Shown here: one piece after another, positions 14,883 through 21,911 of the stretch
How positions within the stretch are numbered: the first letter of the stretch is position 1
Layout: every line of letters begins with the position of its first letter
Assembly: GCA_044344715.1 (NCBI GenBank)
Contig: JBIJCI010000018.1
Location: 1-30,300 of the forward strand
Length of the DNA stretch: 30,300 nucleotides
Source of the DNA: F1-60-MAGs027 sp044344715
GTDB lineage: Bacteria > Actinomycetota > Acidimicrobiia > Acidimicrobiales > Ilumatobacteraceae
Direction of reading: 5' to 3'
The notes under the pieces: model-generated
Database searches by the model: none
What the model saw: the letters and a program-made list of their open reading frames with translations, nothing else
What the model was told of the DNA's origin: nothing
Program-made: the position numbers and the translations under genes

Positions 14883-15784
14883 ACGACCTGATCGCGGCGA
14901 ACAAGCGCCGTTCGGTTGCGCTCGTCGCCGGTTTCATCGTCGTACTGGTGCTCGTCGGCATGGCGGTCGGGGTGCTCGTCGGTCACGGCACGCTCGGAAC
15001 CATCGTCGCGCTCGTCTTCTCCGCCGTAACCGCATTCGTTTCGTACTGGAAGTCGGATGCGATTGCGCTGCGGATGAGTCGTGCCGTGCCGGCCGATCCG
15101 GTCGTTTACAAGCGACTCCACAACCTCGTCGAGGGCCTGTGTATCGCCGGTGGATTGCCGAAACCCCGGGTCTACGTCATCGAGGATCCTGCGCCGAACG
15201 CATTCGCCACCGGCAGGAACCCGAAGAACGCTGCGGTTGCCGTGACGACGGGCCTGCTCGAGAAGATGAACCGGGTCGAGCTGGAGGGTGTCGTCGCACA
15301 CGAGCTCTCGCACATCAAGAACTACGACATCCTCGTAATGACGCTCGCGGTAACGCTCGTCGGTGCCGTCGCCATCCTCACCGACGTCGCGCTCCGCATG
15401 ATGTGGTGGAACGGCGGGCGGGTCCACAGGTCCGGGGACAGGAGCGATCGCAGCAATCCATTCGCACTGCTCGGAATCGTCCTGCTGATCGTTGCGCCGC
15501 TCCTCGCCCGGGCGATGCAGGCCGCGGTCAGTCGGCGTCGAGAGACGCTCGCCGACGTCTCGGCGATCCAGCTCACCCGCTATCCACCGGGTCTCATCGC
15601 CGCATTGGAGAAACTGCAGGCGGATAGCACCGTTACGCACTCGGCATCGATGGCCACCGCCCACATGTGGATCGAGCAGCCCCTGTCCGGCGTCAATGAT
15701 TCGGGTCGCCTCGGCTTCTTCCATAAACTGTTCAATACCCACCCCCCGCTCACCGAACGCATCGCGTTGTTGAAGGAAATCTGA
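14879..15784 (+). CDS. htpX: HtpX-like M48 family zinc metalloprotease
   Basis: Membrane metalloprotease of the HtpX group. HELSH (His141, Glu142, His145) is the zinc and catalytic motif, and Glu222 in SRRRETLADVSAIQLTR is the third zinc ligand. Four hydrophobic helices lie at about 13-34, 38-56, 152-175 and 197-214. The N-terminus is the problem. Homology (NDLIAANKRRSVALVAGF resembles the NKR-K/R-S/T opening of HtpX proteins) demands coding from about 14879, yet no ATG, GTG or TTG occurs in frame between the stop codons near 14830 and GTG 14948. CTG 14879, overlapping the lemA stop as CTGA, is the best candidate, giving 301 residues. A start at GTG 14948 would remove half of the first helix. 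Translation is probably coupled to lemA. Confidence 0.9.
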   Translation: MNDLIAANKRRSVALVAGFIVVLVLVGMAVGVLVGHGTLGTIVALVFSAVTAFVSYWKSDAIALRMSRAVPADPVVYKRLHNLVEGLCIAGGLPKPRVYVIEDPAPNAFATGRNPKNAAVAVTTGLLEKMNRVELEGVVAHELSHIKNYDILVMTLAVTLVGAVAILTDVALRMMWWNGGRVHRSGDRSDRSNPFALLGIVLLIVAPLLARAMQAAVSRRRETLADVSAIQLTRYPPGLIAALEKLQADSTVTHSASMATAHMWIEQPLSGVNDSGRLGFFHKLFNTHPPLTERIALLKEI

Positions 15785-15800
15785 GAATAAAGGAGCTGCC

Positions 15801-16868
15801 GTGAGGAACCAGAATCGTCGTGCCCTGATCGGCGCTCTCGTCGTGTCGTTGATGGTCGCCGCGTGCGGATCAGGCGGTCAGTCATCCACGGACGACGAGT
15901 CGGCCGTGGCGGCCACGACCACGGTCGCGGAAACCACAACGACCACCACCACGATTCCGCCTCTGTTGGCACCGCTCACCGGGCTACCGGTCGGCACCGA
16001 AATCACCCGCCCGGCCCTCGTGGTCAAGATCGACAACCACCCGAAGGCCCGACCGCAGTGGGGTCTCAACCAGGCGGACATCGTCTTCGAGGAGAACGTG
16101 GAGATGCTCACGCGGTTCGCCGCGGTCTTCCACTCGGCCGACAGCGACCCCGTCGGACCGATTCGCAGCGGGCGCAAACAAGACGTCGACCTGCTCGAGT
16201 CGTACAAGGCGCCGCTCTTCGCGTGGAGTGGCGGCAACTCCGAGGTCACCAAGTTGATCCGCGCATCGACGATGATCGATCTCAGTTACTCCGCTGCCAA
16301 CACCAAGGGTGGCTACCGCCGCGAAAGCTCGCGAATCTCACCCCACAACTTGTTGGCCGACACCTCGAAGCTGTGGACGCTCGCCCCCGAGGGTTCGGAG
16401 CCGCCGCTGGCCCAGTTCCTGTACCGCTCCGCAACGGAGTCGATCCCGGAGACGGCCCGCGAAGCCGTCGGACTCAAGCTGTCCATGGACGGCGTCCGCG
16501 TGCTGTGGGATTGGAGCTCCGAGTTCGGTCGCTACCTGCGCTCACAGGACGACAATCCGCACGTCGATGCGGCCGACGTCCGGGTGAATGCAGCGAACGT
16601 CATTGTGCTGTACGTCTCCTACGGCAAGAGCGGCATCAGCCCCGTCGCCAAGACGATCGGATCGGGCGAGGCATGGGTGTTCACCGCCGGGAAGCTCTTC
16701 CAAGGAACCTGGGAGCGGGCCAATGCTGCAAGCCCGTTCACCCTGAAGGACACCGCCGGCAACGCGATCAAGCTGTCCCCCGGCAATACCTGGGTGGAAC
16801 TGTCGCGAACCGGTGACGGTGTCGCCCTTGCGCCGGGTACCGACCCGGCGTCCGTTTCGTACCCCTGA
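15801..16868 (+). CDS. DUF3048 domain-containing lipoprotein (YerB-like)
   Basis: A 355-residue exported lipoprotein. The basic N-terminus RNQNRR, a hydrophobic core and the lipobox LMVAAC place the lipidated cysteine at residue 22. A Ser/Asp/Thr-rich linker at about 26-54, including seven consecutive Thr, leads to the DUF3048 region. LAPLTGLPV and RPALVVKIDNHPKARPQWGLNQADIVFEE are its start; FHSADSDPVGPIRSGRKQD is the conserved core. The C-terminal part (VILYVSYG ... GKLFQGTWER ... LSPGNTWVEL) is the usual second DUF3048 segment. Function is unknown; members are surface lipoproteins in Gram-positives. AAAGGAG (15789-15795) lies 5 nt before GTG 15801, one of the few clear Shine-Dalgarno sites in the window. 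It follows the htpX gene by 16 nt, so it is probably in the same transcript. Confidence 0.9.
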   Translation: MRNQNRRALIGALVVSLMVAACGSGGQSSTDDESAVAATTTVAETTTTTTTIPPLLAPLTGLPVGTEITRPALVVKIDNHPKARPQWGLNQADIVFEENVEMLTRFAAVFHSADSDPVGPIRSGRKQDVDLLESYKAPLFAWSGGNSEVTKLIRASTMIDLSYSAANTKGGYRRESSRISPHNLLADTSKLWTLAPEGSEPPLAQFLYRSATESIPETAREAVGLKLSMDGVRVLWDWSSEFGRYLRSQDDNPHVDAADVRVNAANVIVLYVSYGKSGISPVAKTIGSGEAWVFTAGKLFQGTWERANAASPFTLKDTAGNAIKLSPGNTWVELSRTGDGVALAPGTDPASVSYP

Positions 16869-16870
16869 AC

Positions 16871-16900
16871 CTGGGCTGGTTGCACCATCGCCGAGCCCAG
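16871..16900 (+). terminator. Hairpin after the DUF3048 gene
   Basis: CTGGGCT (16871-16877) and AGCCCAG (16894-16900) form a 7-bp GC-rich stem with a 16-nt loop, two bases after the stop codon. No T run follows, so it is at best a non-canonical terminator or mRNA 3'-end stabiliser. Confidence 0.35.
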
Positions 16901-16926
16901 TCACATGGGCGAAACCTCGCATTCGG

Positions 16927-16932
16927 TACGCT
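16927..16932 (+). promoter_or_regulatory. Putative -10 element of pdxS
   Basis: TACGCT lies 8 nt before the pdxS ATG at 16941, in a 72-bp gap, with no Shine-Dalgarno visible. It matches the TAnnnT leaderless pattern of the window. Confidence 0.45.
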
Positions 16933-16940
16933 GAGCACTC

Positions 16941-17855
16941 ATGAATGACGCCGCGAACCGGGCAGCAAACGTGTCGACATCGAGTGCCGCTTCCATGAGG
17001 GTCCAGCGCGGTTTGGCGGAAATGCTCAAGGGTGGCGTGATCATGGACGTGGTCACGCCCGAGCAGGCGAAGATCGCCGAGGATGCCGGTGCGGTCGCGG
17101 TGATGGCGCTCGAGCGCGTACCTGCCGACATCCGGCGTGACGGCGGTGTGGCCCGAATGAGCGATCCGGAGATGATCGAGGGCATCAAGGCCGCCGTCTC
17201 CATCCCGGTGATGGCCAAGGCCCGCATCGGTCACTTCGTCGAGGCGCAGGTGCTCGAGGCACTCGGCGTCGACTTCATCGACGAGAGCGAAGTACTCACC
17301 CCGGCAGACGAGACCCATCACATCGACAAGTTGAAGTTCACCGTGCCGTTCGTGTGCGGTGCCACCAATCTTGGTGAGGCACTCCGCAGAATCTCCGAGG
17401 GTGCTGCCCTCATCCGCTCGAAGGGTGAAGCCGGCACCGGGAACATCGTCGAGGCGGTACGACACCTGCGTTCGATCATCGGTGACATCCGCCGAATCAC
17501 CCAGGCTGATTCCGCCGAGCTGTTCGACTGGGCGAAGAAGCTCTCCGCGCCGCTGCCACTCGTGCAGGAGATTGCCGAGACGGGCTGGCTGCAGGTACCA
17601 CTCTTCTGCGCCGGTGGAATCGCCACTCCGGCCGACGCAGCACTGGCAATGCAGCTCGGTGCCGAATCCGTGTTCGTCGGTTCGGGAATCTTCAAGAGTG
17701 ACGATCCAGCGCCGCGAGCAAAGGCAATCGTCGAAGCCACCACGCACTTCCGTGATGCCCACATCATCGCCAAGGTCAGCCGTCGCCTCGGTGCCCCGAT
17801 GACGGGTATCGCCATGGACGAGATCAACCAGCGTTACGCCGAACGCGGCTGGTAG
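16941..17855 (+). CDS. pdxS: Pyridoxal 5'-phosphate synthase, synthase subunit
   Basis: Makes PLP from ribose 5-phosphate, glyceraldehyde 3-phosphate and ammonia supplied by PdxT. The 304-residue (beta/alpha)8 protein has an intact active site. Asp36 is in GGVIMDVVTPEQAKIAE. Lys93 in MAKARIGHF forms the first imine. Lys161 in IRSKGEAGTGN is the second, swinging lysine. ALERVPADIRRDGGVARMSDP is the family signature. The first ~18 residues (Ala/Ser-rich) are extra relative to B. subtilis PdxS; the ATG at 16941 is supported by the upstream hexamer, although ATG 16995 (MRVQRGLAEML) could also serve. The stop lies 19 nt before pdxT, so both subunits are made from one operon. Confidence 0.97.
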   Translation: MNDAANRAANVSTSSAASMRVQRGLAEMLKGGVIMDVVTPEQAKIAEDAGAVAVMALERVPADIRRDGGVARMSDPEMIEGIKAAVSIPVMAKARIGHFVEAQVLEALGVDFIDESEVLTPADETHHIDKLKFTVPFVCGATNLGEALRRISEGAALIRSKGEAGTGNIVEAVRHLRSIIGDIRRITQADSAELFDWAKKLSAPLPLVQEIAETGWLQVPLFCAGGIATPADAALAMQLGAESVFVGSGIFKSDDPAPRAKAIVEATTHFRDAHIIAKVSRRLGAPMTGIAMDEINQRYAERGW

Positions 17856-17856
17856 G

Positions 17857-17872
17857 AGCCCCGTTCGGGGAG
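17857..17872 (+). promoter_or_regulatory. Hairpin enclosing the pdxT ribosome-binding site
   Basis: In the 19-nt gap before pdxT, CCCC and GGGG pair around GTTC (CCCCGTTCGGGG), and GGGGAGG is also the Shine-Dalgarno for ATG 17875. Part of the ribosome-binding site can therefore be sequestered. This could tune PdxT relative to PdxS, but it may be incidental. Confidence 0.3.
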
Positions 17873-17874
17873 GC

Positions 17875-18471
17875 ATGGCGGCACAGCCCCGGATCGGAGT
17901 GCTCGCCTTGCAGGGGGCATTCGCCGCACACGCGAGGGCCCTCCACCAACTCGGGGTCGAGACGACGGAGGTACGTCTGCCCGCCGACCTCGACGACTGT
18001 GACGCATTGATCATGCCGGGTGGTGAGTCGACCACGATGTCGAAGCTGCTCGAAACGTCGTGTCTCTTCGACCCGATCGCCGCACGAATCGCCGACGGAA
18101 TGCCCACGTTCGGTACGTGTGCGGGAATGATCCTCCTCGCCCGCGAAATCCTGGATGGCCGTCCCGACCAGCGCTCGTTCGGGGCGATCGACATCACGGT
18201 TCGTCGCAACGCCTACGGGCGCCAGCTCGACAGTTTCGAGTCCGACCTGCAGGTGCGGGGCCTGTCCGGCGAGTTCCATGCCGTGTTCATCCGGGCGCCA
18301 CGAATCACCCGTTGCGGCGCCGACGTCGAGGAGTTGTCCGAGCATGACGGTTCACCCGTGCTCGTACGCTCTAACGCGGTCATGGCGGCGTCGTTCCATC
18401 CCGAACTCACCGATGACCATCGAATCCACCGACTATTCCTCGACGTCGTTGCCGAAGCGCACGGCGTCTGA
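17875..18471 (+). CDS. pdxT: Pyridoxal 5'-phosphate synthase, glutaminase subunit
   Basis: Class I glutamine amidotransferase that hydrolyses glutamine and channels ammonia to PdxS. The 198-residue protein has the full catalytic triad: Cys82 in FGTCAGMILLA, and His175 and Glu177 in SFHPELTDD. The GVLALQGAFAAHARAL opening is diagnostic for PdxT. PGGESTTMSKLL (about 48-59) forms the oxyanion region, and AYGRQLDSFE is the usual PdxT segment. Length is normal. The start ATG 17875 has the GGGGAGG ribosome-binding site immediately upstream. The yebC start lies 14 nt after its stop, so the operon continues pdxS-pdxT-yebC-bcp, as the pdxS-pdxT-yebC part does in mycobacteria. Confidence 0.97.
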   Translation: MAAQPRIGVLALQGAFAAHARALHQLGVETTEVRLPADLDDCDALIMPGGESTTMSKLLETSCLFDPIAARIADGMPTFGTCAGMILLAREILDGRPDQRSFGAIDITVRRNAYGRQLDSFESDLQVRGLSGEFHAVFIRAPRITRCGADVEELSEHDGSPVLVRSNAVMAASFHPELTDDHRIHRLFLDVVAEAHGV

Positions 18472-18485
18472 CGAGAGGAGCAACG

Positions 18486-19235
18486 ATGTCCGGACACTCC
18501 AAATGGGCGACCATCAAGCGCAAGAAGGCAGTCATCGACCAGAAGAAGGGCAAGGTGTTCGCCAAGCTGGCGCGGCAGATCGACGTTGCGGCCCGCCAGG
18601 GCGGGGGAGACCCCGCATCCAACGCGGCCCTTCGTACGATCATCCAGAAGGCCAAGGCCGCGTCGATGACCAACGACGCAATCGACCGTGCCATCAAGCG
18701 CGCGACGGGTGAGGCGCAGGGATCCGACTACGAGGCAATCACCTACGAGGCGTATGCCCCCGGCGGAGTGGCACTGCTCATCGACATCCTCACCGACAAC
18801 CGCAATCGGACGGCCTCCGACGTGCGGGCGATCTTCAGCAAGTGTGGTGGTTCGATGGCTGCGCCCGGTGCAGTGGCCTGGCAGTTCAGTCGGAAGGGGG
18901 TCATCCTCGTCGACCGAGCCGCGAAGGAGGACGATGTGATGAATGCGGTGTTGGAACACGGGGCCGACGACATGAACGACGACGGCTCCGTCTGGCGAAT
19001 CACCTGCGATGCGGCGAGGGTGTGGGAAATCAAGGCCGCCCTCGATGCGGCGTCGTTGCCCGTTCAGTCGGCGGAGAGCACGATGGTGTCGTCGCAGACG
19101 GTTCCCGTCAACGATGCGGGCGATGCCAAGTCGATCCTGAGGATCATGGACGAACTCGAGGAGCACGACGACGTCCAGGACGTGTACTCGAACTTCGACA
19201 TCTCCGAGGAATTGCTCGAGGCGGTGGCGTCATGA
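18486..19235 (+). CDS. yebC: YebC/PmpR-family protein (TACO1-like)
   Basis: A 249-residue protein of the YebC family, described both as DNA-binding regulators and as translation factors that relieve stalling at proline stretches. MSGHSKWATIKRKKAVIDQKKGKVF is nearly the family consensus N-terminus (here given by its ends: MSGHSKWATIKRKK and KKGKVFAKL). GGDPASNAALRTIIQKAK, YEAYAPGGVALLID and LTDNRNRTASDVRAIFSKCGG follow; the C-terminal domain ends VYSNFDIS. All three domains are present. GAGAGGAG lies 5 nt before ATG 18486, a clear Shine-Dalgarno. In many bacteria yebC is upstream of ruvC, as here, with only bcp between. Its stop overlaps the bcp start by four bases (ATGA). Confidence 0.97.
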   Translation: MSGHSKWATIKRKKAVIDQKKGKVFAKLARQIDVAARQGGGDPASNAALRTIIQKAKAASMTNDAIDRAIKRATGEAQGSDYEAITYEAYAPGGVALLIDILTDNRNRTASDVRAIFSKCGGSMAAPGAVAWQFSRKGVILVDRAAKEDDVMNAVLEHGADDMNDDGSVWRITCDAARVWEIKAALDAASLPVQSAESTMVSSQTVPVNDAGDAKSILRIMDELEEHDDVQDVYSNFDISEELLEAVAS

Positions 19236-19684
19236 GTGTTTCGATTGGTGACACTGCTCCCGACTTCGCGCTACCCGGTACTGGTGGCAAGACCTACTCA
19301 CTGGCGCAGTACCGCGGGGTGCCCGTGGTACTGGTGTTCTATCCGGGGGACAACACACCGGTCTGCACCAGACAGCTGTGCAGTTACAACGATGAGCTGG
19401 CCCAGTTCGCCGGATTGTCCGCACAAGTTCTCGGCATCTCCGCGCAGTCGGTCGAGAGTCACGAGGATTTCGCTGCAAAGCACGGCTTCGGGTTTCCCCT
19501 GCTCGCCGACGAGGACAAGTCGGTGCACCGTGCCTACGGTGTGCTCGGGCTCATGGACATGCCGCGGCGGAGCGTGTTCGTCATCGATACCGCCGGCACG
19601 ATCCGGTACGCCCATCGGGCCATCCTCGGCGTGACGTACCGACCAGTGAGCGAGCTCATCGAGGCAATCAACGGCGCCCGCTGA
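19232..19684 (+). CDS. bcp: Thiol peroxidase, Bcp/PrxQ-type peroxiredoxin
   Basis: Reduces hydroperoxides with thiols. The 150-residue thioredoxin-fold protein has the peroxidatic Cys45 in NTPVCTRQLC and a second Cys at position 50, the Cys45/Cys50 pair of atypical two-cysteine Bcp enzymes such as E. coli Bcp. APDFALPGTGGKTYSL and VVLVFYPGDN precede the site. The usual P-x3-T-x2-C motif is PGDNTPVC. FPLLADEDKSVHRAYGV and PRRSVFVIDTAGTIRY complete the fold. The ATG at 19232 overlaps the yebC stop (ATGA), so expression is coupled. It lies between yebC and ruvC and might protect against oxidative damage, but its location is probably fortuitous. Confidence 0.93.
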   Translation: MSVSIGDTAPDFALPGTGGKTYSLAQYRGVPVVLVFYPGDNTPVCTRQLCSYNDELAQFAGLSAQVLGISAQSVESHEDFAAKHGFGFPLLADEDKSVHRAYGVLGLMDMPRRSVFVIDTAGTIRYAHRAILGVTYRPVSELIEAINGAR

Positions 19685-19693
19685 GGCCTCCAC

Positions 19694-19699
19694 TAGCAT
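19694..19699 (+). promoter_or_regulatory. Putative -10 element of ruvC
   Basis: TAGCAT lies 7 nt before the ruvC ATG at 19707, within a 22-bp gap after bcp and with no Shine-Dalgarno. This is a further example of the leaderless arrangement and would give the ruv genes their own promoter. Confidence 0.45.
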
Positions 19700-19706
19700 C
19701 AAACAC

Positions 19707-20240
19707 ATGTTCGCTCCCCGGCCACGGTCGGACGAGGCTCCGCTGGTGCTCGGAATCGACCCCGGCCTCACCCGTTGCGGCTATGCCGTCGTTCGGTCGG
19801 CGGCACGACCGGAACTGGTGGCCCTCGGTGTGATCACGACGCCGCCCGCCCAGCCGTTGCCGCAGCGCTTGGCCAGCCTGCACCACGATCTGACCGCCCT
19901 CTTCGACGAGCATCACCCCGATTCGGTGGCCGTCGAGCGGGTCTTCTTCCAGCACAACACGCGAACGGCGATGAGTGTCGGGCAGGCGAGCGGCATCGTC
20001 CTTGCACTAGCAGCTGCGCGCGGCTGCGAGGTCGCCCAGTACACACCGAGCCAGGTCAAGAATGCGGTGGCGGGGGATGGCTCGGCCGACAAGTCGGCGA
20101 TGCAACGGATGATTCAACTGCGATTCGGCTTGCGGACCATGCCGACACCAGCCGACGCAGCCGACGCTGCTGCACTCGCCGTATGTCACATCGCGGTCGG
20201 GCCGTTCGCGCGCAGTGTCGCAGGAGCGATGGCGCGATGA
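19707..20240 (+). CDS. ruvC: Holliday junction resolvase RuvC
   Basis: Endonuclease that cuts Holliday junctions bound by RuvAB. The 177-residue RNase H-fold protein keeps the four acidic metal ligands: Asp18 (LGIDPGLTRCGYA), Glu77 (VAVERVFF), and Asp150 and Asp153 (PADAADAAALAVCH). FFQHNTRTAMSVGQASG is the typical substrate-binding helix, and YTPSQVKNAVAGDGSADKSAMQ is conserved. The first ~11 residues (FAPRPRSDEAP) extend beyond the usual start, but ATG 19707 is supported by the -10-like box and no alternative start is nearer. The stop overlaps the ruvA start by four bases. Confidence 0.97.
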   Translation: MFAPRPRSDEAPLVLGIDPGLTRCGYAVVRSAARPELVALGVITTPPAQPLPQRLASLHHDLTALFDEHHPDSVAVERVFFQHNTRTAMSVGQASGIVLALAAARGCEVAQYTPSQVKNAVAGDGSADKSAMQRMIQLRFGLRTMPTPADAADAAALAVCHIAVGPFARSVAGAMAR

Positions 20241-20827
20241 TCGGCTCGCTGCGTGGTCGGGTGCTCGAGCGAATCAGCGATTCGACGGCACTGCTCGAGG
20301 TGGCTGGTGTGGGCTACGTCGTGTACGTCACCCCGCGCACGCTCGCCGAACTCGAGCCCACCACCGATGCGTTCCTGCACGTGCACCACCACGTACGCGA
20401 GGACGCTCAGATGCTGTTCGGGTTCCTCGAGCGCGACGAGCGGCGAACGTTCCAGGTGCTCATCGAGACCAACGGCATCGGGCCGACGCTGGCGATGGCG
20501 ATCCTGGCCACCCATTCACCGCGTGCACTCGTCGACATCGTGCTCGGCGGCGACGTTGCCGGACTCACCATGGTGCCCGGAGTCGGCAAGAAGACCGCCG
20601 AGCGTCTGTTGCTCGAGCTCAAGGATCGACTCAACCTGCCGGTGATCGACGAGCCGCGACCGGCAGGCGAACGGGGCGGTGGGCTCAGCAACGTGCGCGA
20701 TGCCTTGGCCGGCCTCGGTTATGACGAGGTCGAGATTCGAGTCGTGTTGCGCGAAATCAGCATCGACGACGACCCCGCCCTGATGTTGCGCGAAGCGCTC
20801 GGCTTGCTTGGTGCCCGCCGTGCGTGA
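20237..20827 (+). CDS. ruvA: Holliday junction branch migration protein RuvA
   Basis: Tetrameric junction-binding protein that loads RuvB. The 196-residue protein has the N-terminal OB domain (MIGSLRGRVLE ... VGYVVYVTPRT), the domain II helix-hairpin-helix pair (LIETNGIGPTLAMAIL and LTMVPGVGKKTAERLLLELKDRL), and a short linker. The C-terminal domain III (LSNVRDALAGLGYDEVEIRVVLRE) contacts RuvB. HHHVREDAQMLFGFLE is also conserved. Length is normal. It starts at ATG 20237 within an ATGA overlap with ruvC. Its final bases overlap the likely ruvB start, so the three genes are translationally coupled. Confidence 0.97.
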   Translation: MIGSLRGRVLERISDSTALLEVAGVGYVVYVTPRTLAELEPTTDAFLHVHHHVREDAQMLFGFLERDERRTFQVLIETNGIGPTLAMAILATHSPRALVDIVLGGDVAGLTMVPGVGKKTAERLLLELKDRLNLPVIDEPRPAGERGGGLSNVRDALAGLGYDEVEIRVVLREISIDDDPALMLREALGLLGARRA

Positions 20828-21911
20828 GGAATTCGTCGATCCGATCGCGCGCAACGACGCGGACCTGCGTGCCGACGGCGACCTGCGTCCACGCCGCATC
20901 GGTGACTTCGTCGGCCAAGAGGAGCTGAAGAAGCATCTCGGCATCGTGCTCGAGGCGGCTCGCCAACGCAACGAAGCCGCCGACCACCTCCTGCTTGCGG
21001 GACCGCCTGGCCTGGGCAAGACCACCATGGCGGGAATCGTCGCCAATGAGATGGGGGCGAAGATCCACATCACGTCGGGTCCGGCGCTCGAGCGGGCGGG
21101 CGACCTGGCAGCGATCCTCACGAAACTCGAGGAGCGCGACGTGTTGTTCATCGACGAGGTGCACCGTTTGTCGCGCGTCGTGGAAGAGATCCTCTATCCG
21201 GCAATGGAGGACTTCCAGATCGACATCGTCGTCGGTAAAGGCCCGGCGGCATCGTCGATTCGGTTGACGCTGCCGCGGTTCACCCTGATCGGGGCCACCA
21301 CGCGTACCGGCATGATTACCGGGCCGCTGCGGGACCGCTTCGGACTCGTGGCGAGACTCGAGTACTACGAGCCCGACGAGCTACGACAGATCGTGCAACG
21401 TGCCGCCGACATCTTCAACGTGTCCATCGACGAAGACGCCGCGCGCGAGATTGCGACACGATCGCGCGGTACCCCCCGTATCGCCAATCGACTGTTGCGT
21501 CGGGTTCGTGACTTTGCCCAAGTGCGCGGCAGTGCCCAAGTGCGCGGCAGTGCCCAAGTGCGCGGCAGTGCCCAAGTGCGCGGCAGTGCCAACGTGCGAG
21601 GTAGCGGCAACGTCACCGCAGCGATTGCCGACGAGGCGCTGCGTACGTTCGGGGTCGACCGATTGGGTCTCGACAAGGTCGATCGTTCGGTGCTACGGGT
21701 GGTGTGCGAGCGGTTCAACGGGGGACCGGTCGGACTCTCCACCTTGGCAATTGCCGTCAGTGAGCAGACGGAGACGATCGAGGACGTTTACGAGCCGTTC
21801 CTCATCCGCGAGGGATTGCTCGCCCGCACTCCGCGCGGACGGGTGGCCACCCCGGCCGCCTTCCGGCACCTCGGGTTGACACCGCCCGAGCGCGCCCCCG
21901 AGTTGTTGTAG
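20820..21911 (+). CDS. ruvB: Holliday junction branch migration helicase RuvB, with a 6-residue tandem repeat
   Basis: Hexameric AAA+ motor that drives RuvA-bound junctions. With GTG 20820 the protein has 363 residues; TTG 20808 and GTG 20811 are alternatives. Walker A is GPPGLGKTT (61-69), Walker B LFIDEVH (109-115), sensor I GATTR (158-162), and sensor II RGTPRIANRLLRRVRD (216-231). The winged-helix domain starts near LGLDKVDRSVLR and includes GGPVGLSTLA and FLIREGLLARTPRGR. Unusually, the loop after VRDF contains AQVRGS four times and ANVRGS once (residues 233-262), where relatives have a single unit (for example FAEVRADGVIT in M. tuberculosis). About 24 residues are added in frame, without harming any motif. 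The frame is intact, so the gene is probably functional. No gene follows for about 200 bp. Confidence 0.96.
   Translation: MREEFVDPIARNDADLRADGDLRPRRIGDFVGQEELKKHLGIVLEAARQRNEAADHLLLAGPPGLGKTTMAGIVANEMGAKIHITSGPALERAGDLAAILTKLEERDVLFIDEVHRLSRVVEEILYPAMEDFQIDIVVGKGPAASSIRLTLPRFTLIGATTRTGMITGPLRDRFGLVARLEYYEPDELRQIVQRAADIFNVSIDEDAAREIATRSRGTPRIANRLLRRVRDFAQVRGSAQVRGSAQVRGSAQVRGSANVRGSGNVTAAIADEALRTFGVDRLGLDKVDRSVLRVVCERFNGGPVGLSTLAIAVSEQTETIEDVYEPFLIREGLLARTPRGRVATPAAFRHLGLTPPERAPELL
21516..21605 (+). repeat. 18-bp tandem repeat within ruvB
   Basis: Four perfect consecutive copies of GCCCAAGTGCGCGGCAGT occupy 21516-21533, 21534-21551, 21552-21569 and 21570-21587. A fifth diverged copy follows at 21588-21605 (GCCAACGTGCGAGGTAGC). 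The next bases, GGCAACGTC, still resemble the start of a unit. The 18-bp period keeps the reading frame, so copy-number change by slippage or recombination would add or remove six residues at a time. Confidence 0.97.

Noticed and set aside
14822..14950. Frameshift fusing lemA and htpX
   Set aside because: LemA has its normal C-terminus and HtpX its normal N-terminal sequence; two separate proteins are expected, and only the start codon is odd.
21516..21605. Tandem direct repeats as a CRISPR array
   Set aside because: The units are contiguous 18-bp copies with no spacers, lie in frame inside ruvB and have no cas genes near.
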